This document shows, in pieces, positions 48,603-58,022 of a stretch of DNA of 64,000 nt. This DNA comes from Peptococcaceae bacterium 1109 (lineage in GTDB: Bacteria; Bacillota; Limnochordia; Darwinibacteriales; Darwinibacteriaceae), in NCBI GenBank assembly GCA_001028815.1, contig LDJB01000002.1:310001-374000 (forward strand), given 5' to 3'. The notes under the pieces were generated by a model that was not told the origin of the DNA, did no database searches, and was given only the letters and a program-made list of their open reading frames with translations. Numbering within the stretch: position 1 is the first letter of the stretch; every line of letters starts with the position of its first letter. Both the position numbers and the translations under genes were made by a program.

Positions 48603-49676
48603 TTATAATGCCCTTTCCATCACTTTCGGCTTGGCAAAAATCATTCGGCCAGCTGCTGTCTGCAGCACACTGGTTACCAAGACTCCAATGGTTTCGCCAA
48701 TAAACCGCCGGCCCCCATCCACAACTATCATGGTACCGTCGTCTAGATAGGCTACGCCTTGCCCTTGCTCCTTGCCATCTTTGATCACATGTACCCTCAA
48801 TTCCTCACCGGGGAGCACCACCGGCTTGACGGCATTGGCCAGTTCATTGATGTTAAGTACAGGCACGCCGTGCAGCTCACACACTTTGTTGAGGTTAAAG
48901 TCGTTGGTGACAACTTTCCCTTCCAAGTCCTTTGCGAGACGCACCAGTTTAGTGTCTACTTCTGTAATGTCTTCGTAGTCCCGATCCAAGATCTCCACTG
49001 TGACGTAGGGTTCCTTTTGAATCTTGTTGAGGATATCCAGCCCCCGCCGCCCCCGGTTGCGCTTCAGCACATCGGACGAGTCAGCAATGTGCTGCAGTTC
49101 CTCTAACACAAACCCCGGAACAATGAGTGGACCTTCTAGAAAACCTGATTTGGTTATGTCGGAAATACGCCCGTCAATAATTACGCTTGTATCGAGAATC
49201 TTCGGGCTTGCCCCCGACCGCCCTCCCAGTTTGTACGGTTTGTCGCCAGAACGGTGAAAAACACTAAGCAGTTCATCCTTCTTGCGTACACCGACGGCGA
49301 GGCCGACATAACCAAAGATGAGACCCGTAATGATAGGAAGGAAGACGCCAATAATGGGAATTTCTCTCGGCAAAGGTATGGTGATAAGAATAGCGATAAT
49401 CAATCCGATGACAAGGCCAAGTGTGCCGCCTACCAGTTCGCTGGCGGGTGTCCGGTGTAGGGCTTGAATGATAGCGCACAGCCAGTTGACAATCATCGGC
49501 CCAATAAATACACCGGCCACTACACAGCCTCCGATCAAGATGCCCATGATGTAACGGGGATCAATGATCGCTGAGATACCATTGACAGTCAATAGGACCA
49601 CTGCACCCTGATATCCCAGAAGCGCCCCAAGCGCGCCAGAAATGATCCGTGCGAACTTCACCAAACTCTGCTTCAC
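48603..49676 (-). CDS. PIN/TRAM-domain membrane protein (YacL-like)
   Basis: 357 residues. Four hydrophobic helices (about residues 10-130), then a PIN nuclease-type domain starting [13 protein letters not shown] (acidic residues for metal) through [14 protein letters not shown], then a C-terminal TRAM domain ([22 protein letters not shown], in parts). Common next to radA-disA-ispD in Bacillota; function in RNA metabolism presumed, not shown. The outermost GTG (49676) overlaps its own AGGAGG but forms a GTGA overlap with a 25-codon ORF upstream; TTG 49664 or GTG 49661 are alternatives. Confidence 0.9.
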   Translation of the reverse strand: MKQSLVKFARIISGALGALLGYQGAVVLLTVNGISAIIDPRYIMGILIGGCVVAGVFIGPMIVNWLCAIIQALHRTPASELVGGTLGLVIGLIIAILITIPLPREIPIIGVFLPIITGLIFGYVGLAVGVRKKDELLSVFHRSGDKPYKLGGRSGASPKILDTSVIIDGRISDITKSGFLEGPLIVPGFVLEELQHIADSSDVLKRNRGRRGLDILNKIQKEPYVTVEILDRDYEDITEVDTKLVRLAKDLEGKVVTNDFNLNKVCELHGVPVLNINELANAVKPVVLPGEELRVHVIKDGKEQGQGVAYLDDGTMIVVDGGRRFIGETIGVLVTSVLQTAAGRMIFAKPKVMERAL

Positions 49677-49750
49677 CTCCTGGGATGCAGCTTACTGTCC
49701 CTATTATTTCCCTCTCTCAGTTCCTTATGCACCTCACTGTCCAGGCACAT
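49673..49750 (-). CDS. Possible 25-residue peptide upstream of the PIN/TRAM gene
   Basis: ATG at 49750 (a GTG precedes it), GGGGAG 4 nt upstream, TGA at 49675-49673. Its stop overlaps the outermost start of the PIN/TRAM gene as GTGA, as in coupled genes. The peptide is hydrophilic ([14 protein letters not shown]...). Could be chance; it fills most of the 83-nt gap after carD. Confidence 0.25.
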   Translation of the reverse strand: MCLDSEVHKELREGNNRDSKLHPRR

Positions 49751-49759
49751 CACTCCCCT

Positions 49760-50236
49760 CTAAGACAATAGCTCAGCTATTTTAGCATTCACCTCATCTT
49801 CGGTGCTGCCGGAAGCCACCACCAGCTCACTGATGAGGATCTGCCTCGCTGTCTCCAGCATTTTGCGCTCGCCTGTGGAAAGGCCCTTGTCTTGATCCCT
49901 GAGTGTAAGATTGCGGACCACCTCTGCCACAGCAAAGACATCTCCGCTCTTGATCTTCTCCATATTAGCACGATAGCGGCGATTCCAGTTCGACGACATG
50001 GTCGTCTTTTCGCCGCCCAAAATCTCGTATACGCGCCGAACGCCTTCGTCATCAATAACTTGACGAAGGCCAACTTCCTCAACCGAATCCATGGGGATCA
50101 TAACTTTCATGTCACCGATGGGCAGAGCCATGATGTAGTACTTCTGGCGCTCACCGAGGACTTCCCGCTCCTCGATGGCCTCAATCACCCCCGCCCCATG
50201 CATCGGGTAAACAACATTATCTCCAACATTGTACAC
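49760..50236 (-). CDS. carD: CarD/CdnL-family transcription regulator
   Basis: 158 residues. N-terminal RNA-polymerase-interacting Tudor-like domain (GDNVVYPMHGAGVIEAIEERE; YYIMALP; MIPMDSVEEVGLR) and a C-terminal helical DNA-binding domain (WNRRYRANMEKIKSGD, VVRNLTLRDQDKGLSTGERKML). Such proteins bind the RNA polymerase beta subunit and stabilise open complexes. GTG start 9 nt after AGGAGG. It is inserted between disA-side genes and the PIN/TRAM gene. Confidence 0.95.
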   Translation of the reverse strand: MYNVGDNVVYPMHGAGVIEAIEEREVLGERQKYYIMALPIGDMKVMIPMDSVEEVGLRQVIDDEGVRRVYEILGGEKTTMSSNWNRRYRANMEKIKSGDVFAVAEVVRNLTLRDQDKGLSTGERKMLETARQILISELVVASGSTEDEVNAKIAELLS

Positions 50237-50269
50237 GCGGAGAAACCTCCTTTCAGGTTCCCACTACTA

Positions 50270-50298
50270 ACTTTATCACTTTTTGTGTGAAAAGTCAA
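50270..50298 (-). promoter_or_regulatory. Sigma-A promoter of carD
   Basis: Minus strand TTGACT (50298-50293), 17-bp spacer, TAAAGT (50275-50270). Predicted leader about 27 nt. Probably also transcribes the PIN/TRAM gene. Confidence 0.8.
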
Positions 50299-50331
50299 TC
50301 AACGTTCAGATTTCCCAACTCTCCCCATACC

Positions 50332-50361
50332 TTGACAACCGATTTTCGGAAGACATATAAT
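50332..50361 (+). promoter_or_regulatory. Sigma-A promoter of the MazG-like orphan
   Basis: TTGACA (50332-50337), 18-bp spacer, TATAAT (50356-50361), both perfect. Divergent from the carD promoter, -35 boxes 33 bp apart. Confidence 0.88.
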
Positions 50362-50404
50362 GGGACCAGAGTTAGGCTCGACCTTCGGAGGAGGAGTGAC
50401 CAGA

Positions 50405-50806
50405 ATGGCTAAGTCTGACACCACGTGCAGTGATTTTCAAGCAATCGTCCAAGAGAATCTGGTCCGGCATTACAGCATCCTAGACCTTGTTTCTAAGTTC
50501 CAGGAGTCTAACGCCCGAGTAAACCGTGCAATCTTCCGCGCCGTAACTGACTGCGGCTGCATCGAGATTCGCTCCACAAAACAGACACTCCCCAGCGACT
50601 GCTCCTTTACAGATATTAAACAGTACTTGAAATCCCACGTAGAAGGGAATCTGTGTGAAAACTGCCGGGAGATAGTGGAAGCGGAGATGGGTCAGAACAT
50701 CTTCTACCTCACCGGCATCTGCAATGCCCTCGGACTTAGGCTGGAGGAAGTAATCGGCAAAGAAGGAAAGCGTGTCGAAACGCTTGGCATGTTTCACCTA
50801 CGCTGA
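50405..50806 (+). CDS. Conserved hypothetical protein with MazG-like helices
   Basis: 133 residues, ATG 50405 with GGAGGAGGAG upstream. The N-terminal half is helical (HYSILDLVSKFQES) followed by CGC and an SxK-rich stretch; the C-terminal half has CENCREIVEAEMGQNIFYLTGICNALGLRLEEVI (in parts), which resembles the EExGDxLWYL...LG pattern of MazG-type nucleotide pyrophosphohydrolases, but the metal-binding Glu/Asp set is incomplete. Paralogous proteins are common in clostridia without a known role. A strong promoter serves it alone. Its stop abuts the disA stop with no spacer. Confidence 0.85.
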   Translation: MAKSDTTCSDFQAIVQENLVRHYSILDLVSKFQESNARVNRAIFRAVTDCGCIEIRSTKQTLPSDCSFTDIKQYLKSHVEGNLCENCREIVEAEMGQNIFYLTGICNALGLRLEEVIGKEGKRVETLGMFHLR

Positions 50807-51871
50807 TTACAGCTGGCGATCAACTAATACCTGTTCTCTGAGGCGGCGTAAGCCTTCTTTGATGGCTTTAGCCCGCACCTCACCAATACCTTCCACATCA
50901 TCTAGTTCCTCAATAGATGCTTCCATAACCGCTGGCAAACTGGAGAACTCTCGCACCAGGTTTTCAATTACGGGCATGGGAAGCCGTGGGATCTTCGACA
51001 GGATTCTATAGCCCCTGGGTACTACAGGCTGTTCAAAGCTACTAATGCTAGAGCTGTACCCGAGGGCTTTGTTCATAAGAGGCATATTGAGCAAGTCTTC
51101 CGAGTCCCAACCCTCAATGTCCGCCCAAGCTTCCACTGGGTTTACATCTGGCTGCTGCAGATAGTCCTTGAACACCAAAAGCCCTTCGTCTTTGATATCC
51201 ACCATTAGTTCTTCCAACTGCATATGTACTAGCCGGCCCTCAGACCCAAGCTGCAAGACATACCGGGAGATCTCCCCTGCAATGCGGTTCACCATCTGGC
51301 TGCGCTGCAGCACAGTCGTGACATCCCCCAACGTTACCAGGTCCTCGAACTCTAGGGCGCTTAAGTTGGTAAGAGACTGCTGGAAAACGCTCTTATACTT
51401 CTCCAAAGTGGCCAGCGCTTGGTTGGCCTTGGCCAAAACCACACTGACATCCCGCAAAATGTACTTCCAGTTGCCTTTGTAGACTGTAATCACGTTGCGC
51501 CGCTGGGAAATGGCTATCACAAGCTGCCCCGTCTGCCGGGCCACCCGTTCCGCGGTGCGGTGGCGCGTGCCTGTTTCATGGCTGGGAATCATGGGATCAG
51601 GAGTAAGCATGGTATTCGCAGCCAAGATCCGCTTGGCATCTCCAGATAAAATGATGGCGCCGTCCATTTTCGCCAGTTCGTACAGTGCCGCGGGATGAAT
51701 CTCCGCATCAATCTTAAACCCGCCATTTACCAGTGCCATAACTTCCGGGGTATCACCTACTACAATAAGACCACCGGTCCTCGCCCGGAGAATGTTCTCG
51801 AGCCCCTCGTAGAGCAGGGTCCCAGGCGCTACCAAGCTTAGTTCTTGATAGTGCTGCTCGAATTCTGGCAT
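50807..51871 (-). CDS. disA: Diadenylate cyclase DisA (DNA integrity scanning)
   Basis: 354 residues. N-terminal DAC domain makes c-di-AMP from two ATP: DGA at 70-72 (KMDGAII) and RHR at 103-105 (GTRHRTAE). A helical linker (about 145-285) and a C-terminal helix-hairpin-helix domain (LDDVEGIGEVRAKAIKEGL) bind branched DNA. I start at ATG 51871, after AGGAGGTGAAGGT and 5 nt after the radA stop; the in-frame ATG at 51892 lies inside radA. Operon with radA. Confidence 0.97.
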   Translation of the reverse strand: MPEFEQHYQELSLVAPGTLLYEGLENILRARTGGLIVVGDTPEVMALVNGGFKIDAEIHPAALYELAKMDGAIILSGDAKRILAANTMLTPDPMIPSHETGTRHRTAERVARQTGQLVIAISQRRNVITVYKGNWKYILRDVSVVLAKANQALATLEKYKSVFQQSLTNLSALEFEDLVTLGDVTTVLQRSQMVNRIAGEISRYVLQLGSEGRLVHMQLEELMVDIKDEGLLVFKDYLQQPDVNPVEAWADIEGWDSEDLLNMPLMNKALGYSSSISSFEQPVVPRGYRILSKIPRLPMPVIENLVREFSSLPAVMEASIEELDDVEGIGEVRAKAIKEGLRRLREQVLVDRQL

Positions 51872-51875
51872 ACCT

Positions 51876-53237
51876 TCACCTCCTAGATCCAAGGGCCTGG
51901 CTGAGCGCCTCCTGAATGGTGCTCACGCCCGCAACTTCCAAAGGTTCACTACCTGTTATGTTTGGCTTGGGAATAATGCACTTCTTAAAGCCTAAGCGGG
52001 CCAGTTCGTGCAGGCGCTGGCTGATGCCCCGCACAGCCCTAATTTCCCCAGAAAGGCCTATCTCCCCAATAACAGCGCAATATGGATCAATGCTGCAGTT
52101 CTTATCGCTGCTGGCCACCGCTACCGCGATCCCTAAATCCACCGCTGGTTCTTCTAGGCGGATGCCCCCTGCAACGTTTACAAACACATCTTGTGTTTGG
52201 AGGGCGTAACCGCACCGCTTCTCCAAGACTGCTAAAATGATGGAGAACCGCTGGTAGTCAACTCCGGTGGTTTGGCGGCGAGGAGGCCCGCCAAAGTGGG
52301 CAGGGGCGACTAAGGCTTGTACTTCCACCAAGAGAGGGCGTGTACCCTCAAGGCAGGGGACTACAACCGAACCAGAGCTGTTCGTGGGCCGCTGGGCAAG
52401 GAGCATCTGCGAGGGGTTGCTTACCTCCTGCAAGCCCGCCTCTGTCATTTCAAAGATCCCCACCTCATGGGTGGAGCCAAAGCGGTTTTTTACAGAGCGG
52501 ATAATCCGGAAAGAAGTATGGCTCTCCCCTTCGAAATACAGGACGAAGTCAACGGCATGTTCAAGCACCTTTGGCCCAGCTAAGCTGCCCCCCTTGGTCA
52601 CGTGGCCTACGAGGAGGACTGCGGTACCTGTACCCTTAGCCGCTTGCAAAAACCGCCCAGTAGATTCTCGGACTTGTCCTACACTCCCTGGCGGCGAGGG
52701 CACTTCATCCACAAACATGGTCTGTATGGAATCCACAATCACTAACTTCGGACGTTCTTCTTCGATGAGACTGCAGATGTGGCCCGTGTGGGATTCACTC
52801 ACCACCGTAAGATCTCGTGCGGCGATCCCCAACCTCTCGGCGCGCAGTTTCAGCTGAGTGAGGGATTCTTCCCCGGTAACATAGAGGACTGATCCAGTAT
52901 GCTGGGCAACGCTTCCTGCCACCTGCAGAAGCAAGGTGGACTTGCCGATCCCTGGATCGCCGCCGATCAGCCCTAAGCATCCGGGAACAAGGCCGCCCCC
53001 GAGTACCCGATCCAGCTCCTTGCTTCCTGTGGAAAACCGAGGCTCATCCACAGTGGAGATCTCTGTCAAGGGCAAAGGAGTGGAGCGCTTAACCCATGCT
53101 CCCTTGTATTTTTCCTGTTTAGAGACGGTTTCTTCCACTAAAGTGTTCCACTCACCGCAGTTGGCACACTTTCCCATCCAACGGAGACTCTCCGCCCCGC
53201 AGTTTTGACATATGTAGCGGATTGTCGTCTTAGCCAC
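51876..53237 (-). CDS. radA: DNA repair protein RadA
   Basis: 453 residues. Zinc finger C10-x2-C13...C24-x2-C27 (CQNCGAE, CANCGEW), RecA-like ATPase with GGDPGIGKSTLLLQ and the RadA motif KNRFGS, then a C-terminal Lon-protease-like domain (ATTGVDYQRFS-like region, GGIRLEEPAVDLGIAVA) lacking proteolytic residues. It drives branch migration in recombination. GTG start. Own promoter embedded in the clpC terminator. Confidence 0.97.
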   Translation of the reverse strand: MAKTTIRYICQNCGAESLRWMGKCANCGEWNTLVEETVSKQEKYKGAWVKRSTPLPLTEISTVDEPRFSTGSKELDRVLGGGLVPGCLGLIGGDPGIGKSTLLLQVAGSVAQHTGSVLYVTGEESLTQLKLRAERLGIAARDLTVVSESHTGHICSLIEEERPKLVIVDSIQTMFVDEVPSPPGSVGQVRESTGRFLQAAKGTGTAVLLVGHVTKGGSLAGPKVLEHAVDFVLYFEGESHTSFRIIRSVKNRFGSTHEVGIFEMTEAGLQEVSNPSQMLLAQRPTNSSGSVVVPCLEGTRPLLVEVQALVAPAHFGGPPRRQTTGVDYQRFSIILAVLEKRCGYALQTQDVFVNVAGGIRLEEPAVDLGIAVAVASSDKNCSIDPYCAVIGEIGLSGEIRAVRGISQRLHELARLGFKKCIIPKPNITGSEPLEVAGVSTIQEALSQALGSRR

Positions 53238-53277
53238 AGCTCGATCCTTTCTAAAACCGCACTAACTCGATATATTT

Positions 53278-53306
53278 ATTATAACATTGGAAAAAGGGGC
53301 GTACAA
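53278..53306 (-). promoter_or_regulatory. Promoter of radA-disA
   Basis: Minus strand TTGTAC (53306-53301), 17-bp spacer, TATAAT (53283-53278). The -35 lies in the descending arm of the clpC terminator. Confidence 0.7.
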
Positions 53307-53331
53307 CTAGAGTTCCTCTAGCGTATGCCCC
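53290..53331 (-). terminator. Intrinsic terminator after clpC
   Basis: Long hairpin with GGGGC and GCCCC ends and a TAGAG/CTCTA inner stem (positions 53331 to 53296, small internal mismatches), then TTTTTCC on the minus strand, 13 nt after the clpC stop. It marks the end of the ctsR operon. Confidence 0.85.
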
Positions 53332-53344
53332 AAATTTCCAAATT

Positions 53345-55756
53345 CTAGCGGAAGATCAGTTCCCCATCCCCCACATCGACAGTGACTTGTCCGCCTTCCT
53401 TGAACCGGCCCTTGAGCATCTCCTCAGACAGGGGGTTTTCAATATACCTTTGAATAGCTCTCCGCAGTGGGCGAGCCCCGAAATCTGGATCGAACCCTTT
53501 GTCTGCGAGGAAGTCCTTGGCCGCTGGAGTGATCACCAGCTCTAAGTCCATCTCCTTCATCTGCTGGCGCAGTTCTGCAAGCATGATGTCGGTGATTTCC
53601 TTGATGTGTTCCTTGTTGAGGGCGTGGAAGACAATGATCTCGTCAATCCTGTTCAGGAACTCAGGGCGGAATGTCCGCTTCAGCTCATCTGTAACCTTTT
53701 CCTTCATGGACTCGTACTCGCTGCGCTCGTCCACAACGATGCGGAACCCGATGCTGCTTTCCCGCTGGATCTGCCGGGCGCCCACATTGGAGGTCATGAT
53801 GAGCACCGTGTTCCGAAAGTCCACCGTGCGCCCCTTGGAATCGGTTAAACGCCCGTCTTCTAGCACCTGCAAGAGGACGTTGAACACTTCGGGGTGAGCC
53901 TTTTCCACCTCGTCAAGGAGGACCACAGAGTATGGGCGCTGCCGCACCGCATCGGTGAGCTGGCCGCCTTCGTCATACCCTACGTATCCAGGAGGAGCCC
54001 CAATCAGGCGGGAAACCGCGTGGCGTTCCATGTACTCGGACATGTCAATGCGGATCATGGCATCGTCATCACCGAACAGCGCGTTGGCCAGAGCCCGGGC
54101 CAGTTCGGTCTTCCCTACGCCGGTGGGGCCGAGGAAGAGGAAGGAGCCAATAGGCCTGCTCGGATCCTTCAGCCCAGCACGGGCACGGCGCACAGCCTTT
54201 GACACCGCTTCGATGGCTTCTTCCTGGGCAATCACCCGCTCGTGGAGGATCTTCTCCAGCTCCAAGAGGCGCACAGACTCTTCTTCTGCCAGGCGGGTCA
54301 CGGGAATCCCCGTCCAGCTAGACACGATATCTGCGATGGCATTCTCATCCACTACCGCATCGCTCCGCCCCCTGTTGCTCTTCCAGTCGGAACGCTTTGC
54401 TTCCAACTCATCCCGGAGCTGCTGCTCCCGGTCCCGGAGGCTCGCAGCCTTCTCGAACTCCTCGTTCTTAATGGCCGATTCCTTCTCTATCCTAATCTCC
54501 TCAATCTGTGCCTCCAGCTCCTTTAAAGCGGGAGGAGTGACTAAACCGCTAAGCCTCACCTTTGAGCCTGCCTCATCGATGAGGTCAATGGCCTTATCTG
54601 GGAGATACCGGTCGCTAATATAGCGATCGCTGAGTCGGGCCGCGGCTACAAGCGCTTCATCGCTGATCTTTACTCGGTGATGGGCTTCATAGCGGTCCCG
54701 AAGTCCTTTCAGGATCTCGATGGTCTCTTCAACGGTGGGCTCATCCACCATGACGGGCTGGAAGCGCCTCTCTAGAGCTGCGTCTTTCTCTACGTACTTG
54801 CGGTACTCATCCAAGGTGGTTGCCCCGATGGCCTGGAGTTCACCCCTTGCGAGGGCGGGCTTCAGGATGTTAGAAGCATCAATGGCACCTTCAGCAGCGC
54901 CCGCACCGATGATGGTGTGCATCTCATCGACAAACATGATGACATCCCCCGATGAGCGGATCTCTTCCATCACCTTCTTAAGGCGCTCCTCAAACTCGCC
55001 TCTAAACTTAGAACCCGCGACCATGGCCCCTAAGTCTAAGGAGACTACCCGCTTACTGGAGAGGTTCTCGGGAACATTGTTATCCACAATCTTCTGTGCC
55101 AGGCCTTCCGCAATAGCGGTCTTGCCCACCCCAGGCTCGCCGATGAGGACGGGGTTGTTCTTAGTGCGGCGGGAGAGCACCTGAATCACCCGCTCGATTT
55201 CCTTATCCCGGCCAATGACAGGGTCCAGTTTACCTTCCCGGGCCATCTCTGTAAGATCCCGGCCAAACTGATCCAAGGTCGGGGTCTTTGTTTTCCGCGG
55301 AGCCCGCTGCCCCTGCTTGGAGGCACCCCCTAACAGTTCGGTTACCTGCCGCCGGACTTTATCCAGGTCCGCACCAAGGTTGATGAGTACCTGAGCAGCA
55401 ACTCCTTCCCCTTCCCTGATTAAGCCCAGTAGAATGTGCTCTGTCCCGATATAGCTGTGGCCGAGCTGACGGGCTTCATCAAAGGCCAACTCTAAGACCC
55501 GCTTGGTACGGGGGGTAAACCCACTGGGGCCAGTAGGCGCGGCTTCGCCCCTTCCGATAACTCGCTCAATTTCTGCACGCACATCATCGATGCTAATGCC
55601 GAGGGTTTGGAGGGCCCGGGCTGCAACACCTTCACCTTCTGCAATAAGTCCTAGCAAGAGGTGCTCGGTCCCCACCACATTGTGCCCTAAGCGCCTGGCT
55701 TCTTCCTGCGCAAGGACGATTACTCTTTGGGCCCGCTCCGTAAAACGGCCAAACAT
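53345..55756 (-). CDS. clpC: ATP-dependent Clp protease ATPase subunit ClpC
   Basis: 803 residues. N domain with two repeats ([20 protein letters not shown] and the [20 protein letters not shown] copy, in parts), AAA1 with [15 protein letters not shown], a UVR-type middle segment ([18 protein letters not shown]), AAA2 with [15 protein letters not shown]. Unfoldase for ClpP; with MecA or McsB it degrades arginine-phosphorylated proteins. ATG start 28 nt after mcsB. Last gene of the CtsR operon. Confidence 0.98.
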   Translation of the reverse strand: MFGRFTERAQRVIVLAQEEARRLGHNVVGTEHLLLGLIAEGEGVAARALQTLGISIDDVRAEIERVIGRGEAAPTGPSGFTPRTKRVLELAFDEARQLGHSYIGTEHILLGLIREGEGVAAQVLINLGADLDKVRRQVTELLGGASKQGQRAPRKTKTPTLDQFGRDLTEMAREGKLDPVIGRDKEIERVIQVLSRRTKNNPVLIGEPGVGKTAIAEGLAQKIVDNNVPENLSSKRVVSLDLGAMVAGSKFRGEFEERLKKVMEEIRSSGDVIMFVDEMHTIIGAGAAEGAIDASNILKPALARGELQAIGATTLDEYRKYVEKDAALERRFQPVMVDEPTVEETIEILKGLRDRYEAHHRVKISDEALVAAARLSDRYISDRYLPDKAIDLIDEAGSKVRLSGLVTPPALKELEAQIEEIRIEKESAIKNEEFEKAASLRDREQQLRDELEAKRSDWKSNRGRSDAVVDENAIADIVSSWTGIPVTRLAEEESVRLLELEKILHERVIAQEEAIEAVSKAVRRARAGLKDPSRPIGSFLFLGPTGVGKTELARALANALFGDDDAMIRIDMSEYMERHAVSRLIGAPPGYVGYDEGGQLTDAVRQRPYSVVLLDEVEKAHPEVFNVLLQVLEDGRLTDSKGRTVDFRNTVLIMTSNVGARQIQRESSIGFRIVVDERSEYESMKEKVTDELKRTFRPEFLNRIDEIIVFHALNKEHIKEITDIMLAELRQQMKEMDLELVITPAAKDFLADKGFDPDFGARPLRRAIQRYIENPLSEEMLKGRFKEGGQVTVDVGDGELIFR

Positions 55757-55784
55757 TTCTCCACCTTCTTTCCTGGTTTCTAGG

Positions 55785-56828
55785 TTATTTTAATGTATCC
55801 CGAATGAGGCTGGCTCGCAAGCGATCCCGCTCTTCCGGGGGAAGCTCCTGCCCCATCACTTTTTGAAGATGGGCAGGCCTCGTTAAGACGATTAGCTGTT
55901 TTAAGAGATTTGCATCTACATTGGTAATTATGCCTAGTTCCACTCCCAGTTTCACATCGGACAGCAGTGCCATGGCTTCTTGGCCAGAAATGGAACGGGC
56001 ATTGGTAAGGATGCCATATGATCTGTATAGGCGATCTTCTGTGGCCAGCCGGTTCTGAGGGCTTAGGAGATACTCCCGTGCCTGCCGTTCCCCTTCGAGG
56101 ATCTGGTTCGTCAGGCGGTTGAGCCGCTCGATAATCCCCTCTTCGCTCATGCCTAGGGTAGCCTGGTTAGAAAGCTGGTAGATGCTAGCCTGGGTGTCGC
56201 TGCCCTCACCATACAACCCCCGCACCGCAAGGCCGAACTTAGTCACAGCACCTAAGATGTGTGTCACTTGGTTCACTAGCTTCAGCGCAGGGAGATGGAG
56301 CATCACTGAGGCCCGCATGCCTGTGCCCACGTTGGTAGGGCAGGCGGTGAGGTAACCCCGCTCCTGGTCGAAGGCGTAATCTAGCTGGGCCTCGATGGCA
56401 TCATCAACGGTGTCCGCCAAGCGCCACGCCCCGTCCAGCTGCAGCCCTGGATGAAACACTTGAATGCGGAAGTGATCTTCTTCGTTGATCATGACACTAA
56501 CTTCATCCTGTTTGGCCAGGATCACTCCCTTAGCATGAGTATTCTTGGTGTGTTCTGGGCTGATTAAGTGCTCCTCCACTAACAGCTGGCGCTCTAGGAC
56601 CTCAACCTCCGCCATGCGCAAGAGCCTTACAGGAGCAAAACTGTTCATGGCCGGGGGAATAGACTCTGCAATCTGGAGTACATGCTTCAGTTGTTCCCGG
56701 GTAGCGGCCCCTGGAAACGGGATGCCCTTTAGGTTCCTAGCTAAGCGAATGCGGGATCCGAGGACAATATCTCCTTCAGGGCCCGTGCCTCGCATCCAGC
56801 CGCTTAGGGATTGACTAACGTCCCTCAT
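55785..56828 (-). CDS. mcsB: Protein-arginine kinase McsB
   Basis: 347 residues of the guanido-kinase fold: [15 protein letters not shown] (phosphate-binding Arg), [19 protein letters not shown] (catalytic Cys region, CPTNVGT), RGLYGEGSD and the C-terminal PHIL-like segments. It phosphorylates arginines on proteins, including CtsR, and marks them for ClpCP. ATG overlapping the mcsA stop (ATGA), so coupled. Confidence 0.97.
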   Translation of the reverse strand: MRDVSQSLSGWMRGTGPEGDIVLGSRIRLARNLKGIPFPGAATREQLKHVLQIAESIPPAMNSFAPVRLLRMAEVEVLERQLLVEEHLISPEHTKNTHAKGVILAKQDEVSVMINEEDHFRIQVFHPGLQLDGAWRLADTVDDAIEAQLDYAFDQERGYLTACPTNVGTGMRASVMLHLPALKLVNQVTHILGAVTKFGLAVRGLYGEGSDTQASIYQLSNQATLGMSEEGIIERLNRLTNQILEGERQAREYLLSPQNRLATEDRLYRSYGILTNARSISGQEAMALLSDVKLGVELGIITNVDANLLKQLIVLTRPAHLQKVMGQELPPEERDRLRASLIRDTLK

Positions 56829-57343
56829 TTCCCACTCTCTCCTTCCGCCGCAAGGAGCCTTTCCAACTCCCGCACCTGATCTCGCAGTTCCGCTGCTTTT
56901 TCAAACCGCTCTGCCCGTACACACTCCTCCAACTCCCGGCGTTTGTCCTCAATTTCCCGCTGGATGCGGAACTTTGTGTAGCCAGTGACAGGGATCTTTC
57001 CCACATGCTGATTGGTAGAGTGAATGCGGCGCAAAATCCCATCGATCTCAGGTTGGAAAATAGTGTAGCAGTCACTGCATCCCAGCTGGGCACGTTTTTG
57101 AATGTCCCCCAGGCTGGAACCACAAGTGGGGCAACGGCGCTGATCAGGCGGGGCAACCTTCCCCCATACCTGCGGCGCATCAAAGAGGTTCGCCAAGATG
57201 TTTTGGATATTAAACCCCGCGGCGAAACCACTGCTGTAACCTTGAGCACAGCTTTGGCAGAGATTTACTTCAGTCTTATGGCCGTTTTCCACTTTGACAA
57301 ACCGGACAGTGGCTTGATTCTGCCCGCATTTTTCACACAGCAT
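56825..57343 (-). CDS. mcsA: McsB activator McsA
   Basis: 172 residues with four CxxC motifs in two zinc fingers (CEKCG, CQSCA; CPTCG, CSDCY) and a C-terminal UVR helix pair (LEECVRAERFEKAAELRDQVRELERL, in parts). It activates McsB and links it to ClpC. Starts 13 nt after ctsR. Confidence 0.97.
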   Translation of the reverse strand: MLCEKCGQNQATVRFVKVENGHKTEVNLCQSCAQGYSSGFAAGFNIQNILANLFDAPQVWGKVAPPDQRRCPTCGSSLGDIQKRAQLGCSDCYTIFQPEIDGILRRIHSTNQHVGKIPVTGYTKFRIQREIEDKRRELEECVRAERFEKAAELRDQVRELERLLAAEGESGK

Positions 57344-57355
57344 TTCTATTCCCCC

Positions 57356-57820
57356 CTAAGCGCGCTGCTCCATTATGAGCAGAAGCATAGCCCTGATGAG
57401 GCTAGCCCTGAGGACGTCCTTCCCTTCTTCGACCCCCGTCGTCTCCTGTTGGACAATACCCCGCATAAGTTGCGCCTCTCTCCTGTTGATTACCCGAAAA
57501 TCTGTCAGTCTGGCCAAGAGATCGTCCATCTCCCGCTCTGTGAGGCGCCGGCCGATTTGGCCAAGGAGCTCCAGGGCGTCTTGCCTCACATCCTTAACCT
57601 GCACCCGCCCGATGCGGATGTAGCCCCCGCCTCCCCGTCGGCTTTCTACAATATAACCGCGCTCTAGGGAAAAGCGGGTTGCCAGGACGTAGTTGATCTG
57701 AGAGGGAACACAGGCGAAAACGTCCGCGAGCTGCGCCCGGCTTAGTTCAATGGCTCGGCCTTGATTTTCCCGGAGCATCTGCTTGATGTAAGCTTCGATG
57801 TGGTCCGCAAGTGTGCCCAC
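57356..57820 (-). CDS. ctsR: Transcriptional repressor CtsR
   Basis: 154 residues, matching Bacillus CtsR. Winged helix with LADHIEAYIKQML, SRAQLADVFACVPSQINYVL (helix-turn-helix) and RGGGGYIRIGR (wing with the glycine thermosensor), then a dimerisation domain. Represses clp genes. I start at GTG 57820, 7 nt after GGGGG; an upstream open frame to 57895 runs over its operator and promoter. Confidence 0.97.
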   Translation of the reverse strand: MGTLADHIEAYIKQMLRENQGRAIELSRAQLADVFACVPSQINYVLATRFSLERGYIVESRRGGGGYIRIGRVQVKDVRQDALELLGQIGRRLTEREMDDLLARLTDFRVINRREAQLMRGIVQQETTGVEEGKDVLRASLIRAMLLLIMEQRA

Positions 57821-57832
57821 CAATCCACCCCC

Positions 57833-57849
57833 TTTGACCATTCCTGACC
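57833..57849 (-). promoter_or_regulatory. CtsR operator
   Basis: Minus strand GGTCAGG-AAT-GGTCAAA, matching the tandem heptad CtsR box (RGTCAAA-nAn-RGTCAAA) with two deviations in the first half. It covers about +2 to +18 of the transcript, between the -10 and the ctsR start, so CtsR would block its own promoter. Confidence 0.85.
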
Positions 57850-57857
57850 TTGCCTTA

Positions 57858-57888
57858 ATTATAGCATATCCCCATGGAGTCTCTGCAA
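57858..57888 (-). promoter_or_regulatory. Sigma-A promoter of the ctsR operon
   Basis: Minus strand TTGCAG (57888-57883), long 19-bp spacer, TATAAT (57863-57858). The -10 is perfect; the -35 assignment is less sure. Confidence 0.65.
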
Positions 57889-57901
57889 CTCCCAATTCTC
57901 T

Positions 57902-57920
57902 ACGTCAGGGAACGTCAGGG
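57902..57920. repeat. Tandem 10-bp direct repeat in the ctsR-spmA gap
   Basis: ACGTCAGGG occurs at 57902-57910 and 57912-57920, one helical turn apart, between divergent ctsR and spmA. Possible regulator site; function unknown. I could not find a convincing sporulation promoter upstream of spmA. Confidence 0.3.
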
Positions 57921-58022
57921 GGCTGTGGAGGGCCCCTGTTGGCCCGTAAGCGCCCTAGATGACATTCCTGCACTAAAAATGAGCCCCTTCCGCATAGAGA
58001 TTACTGGAAAGGAAGGTTACCC

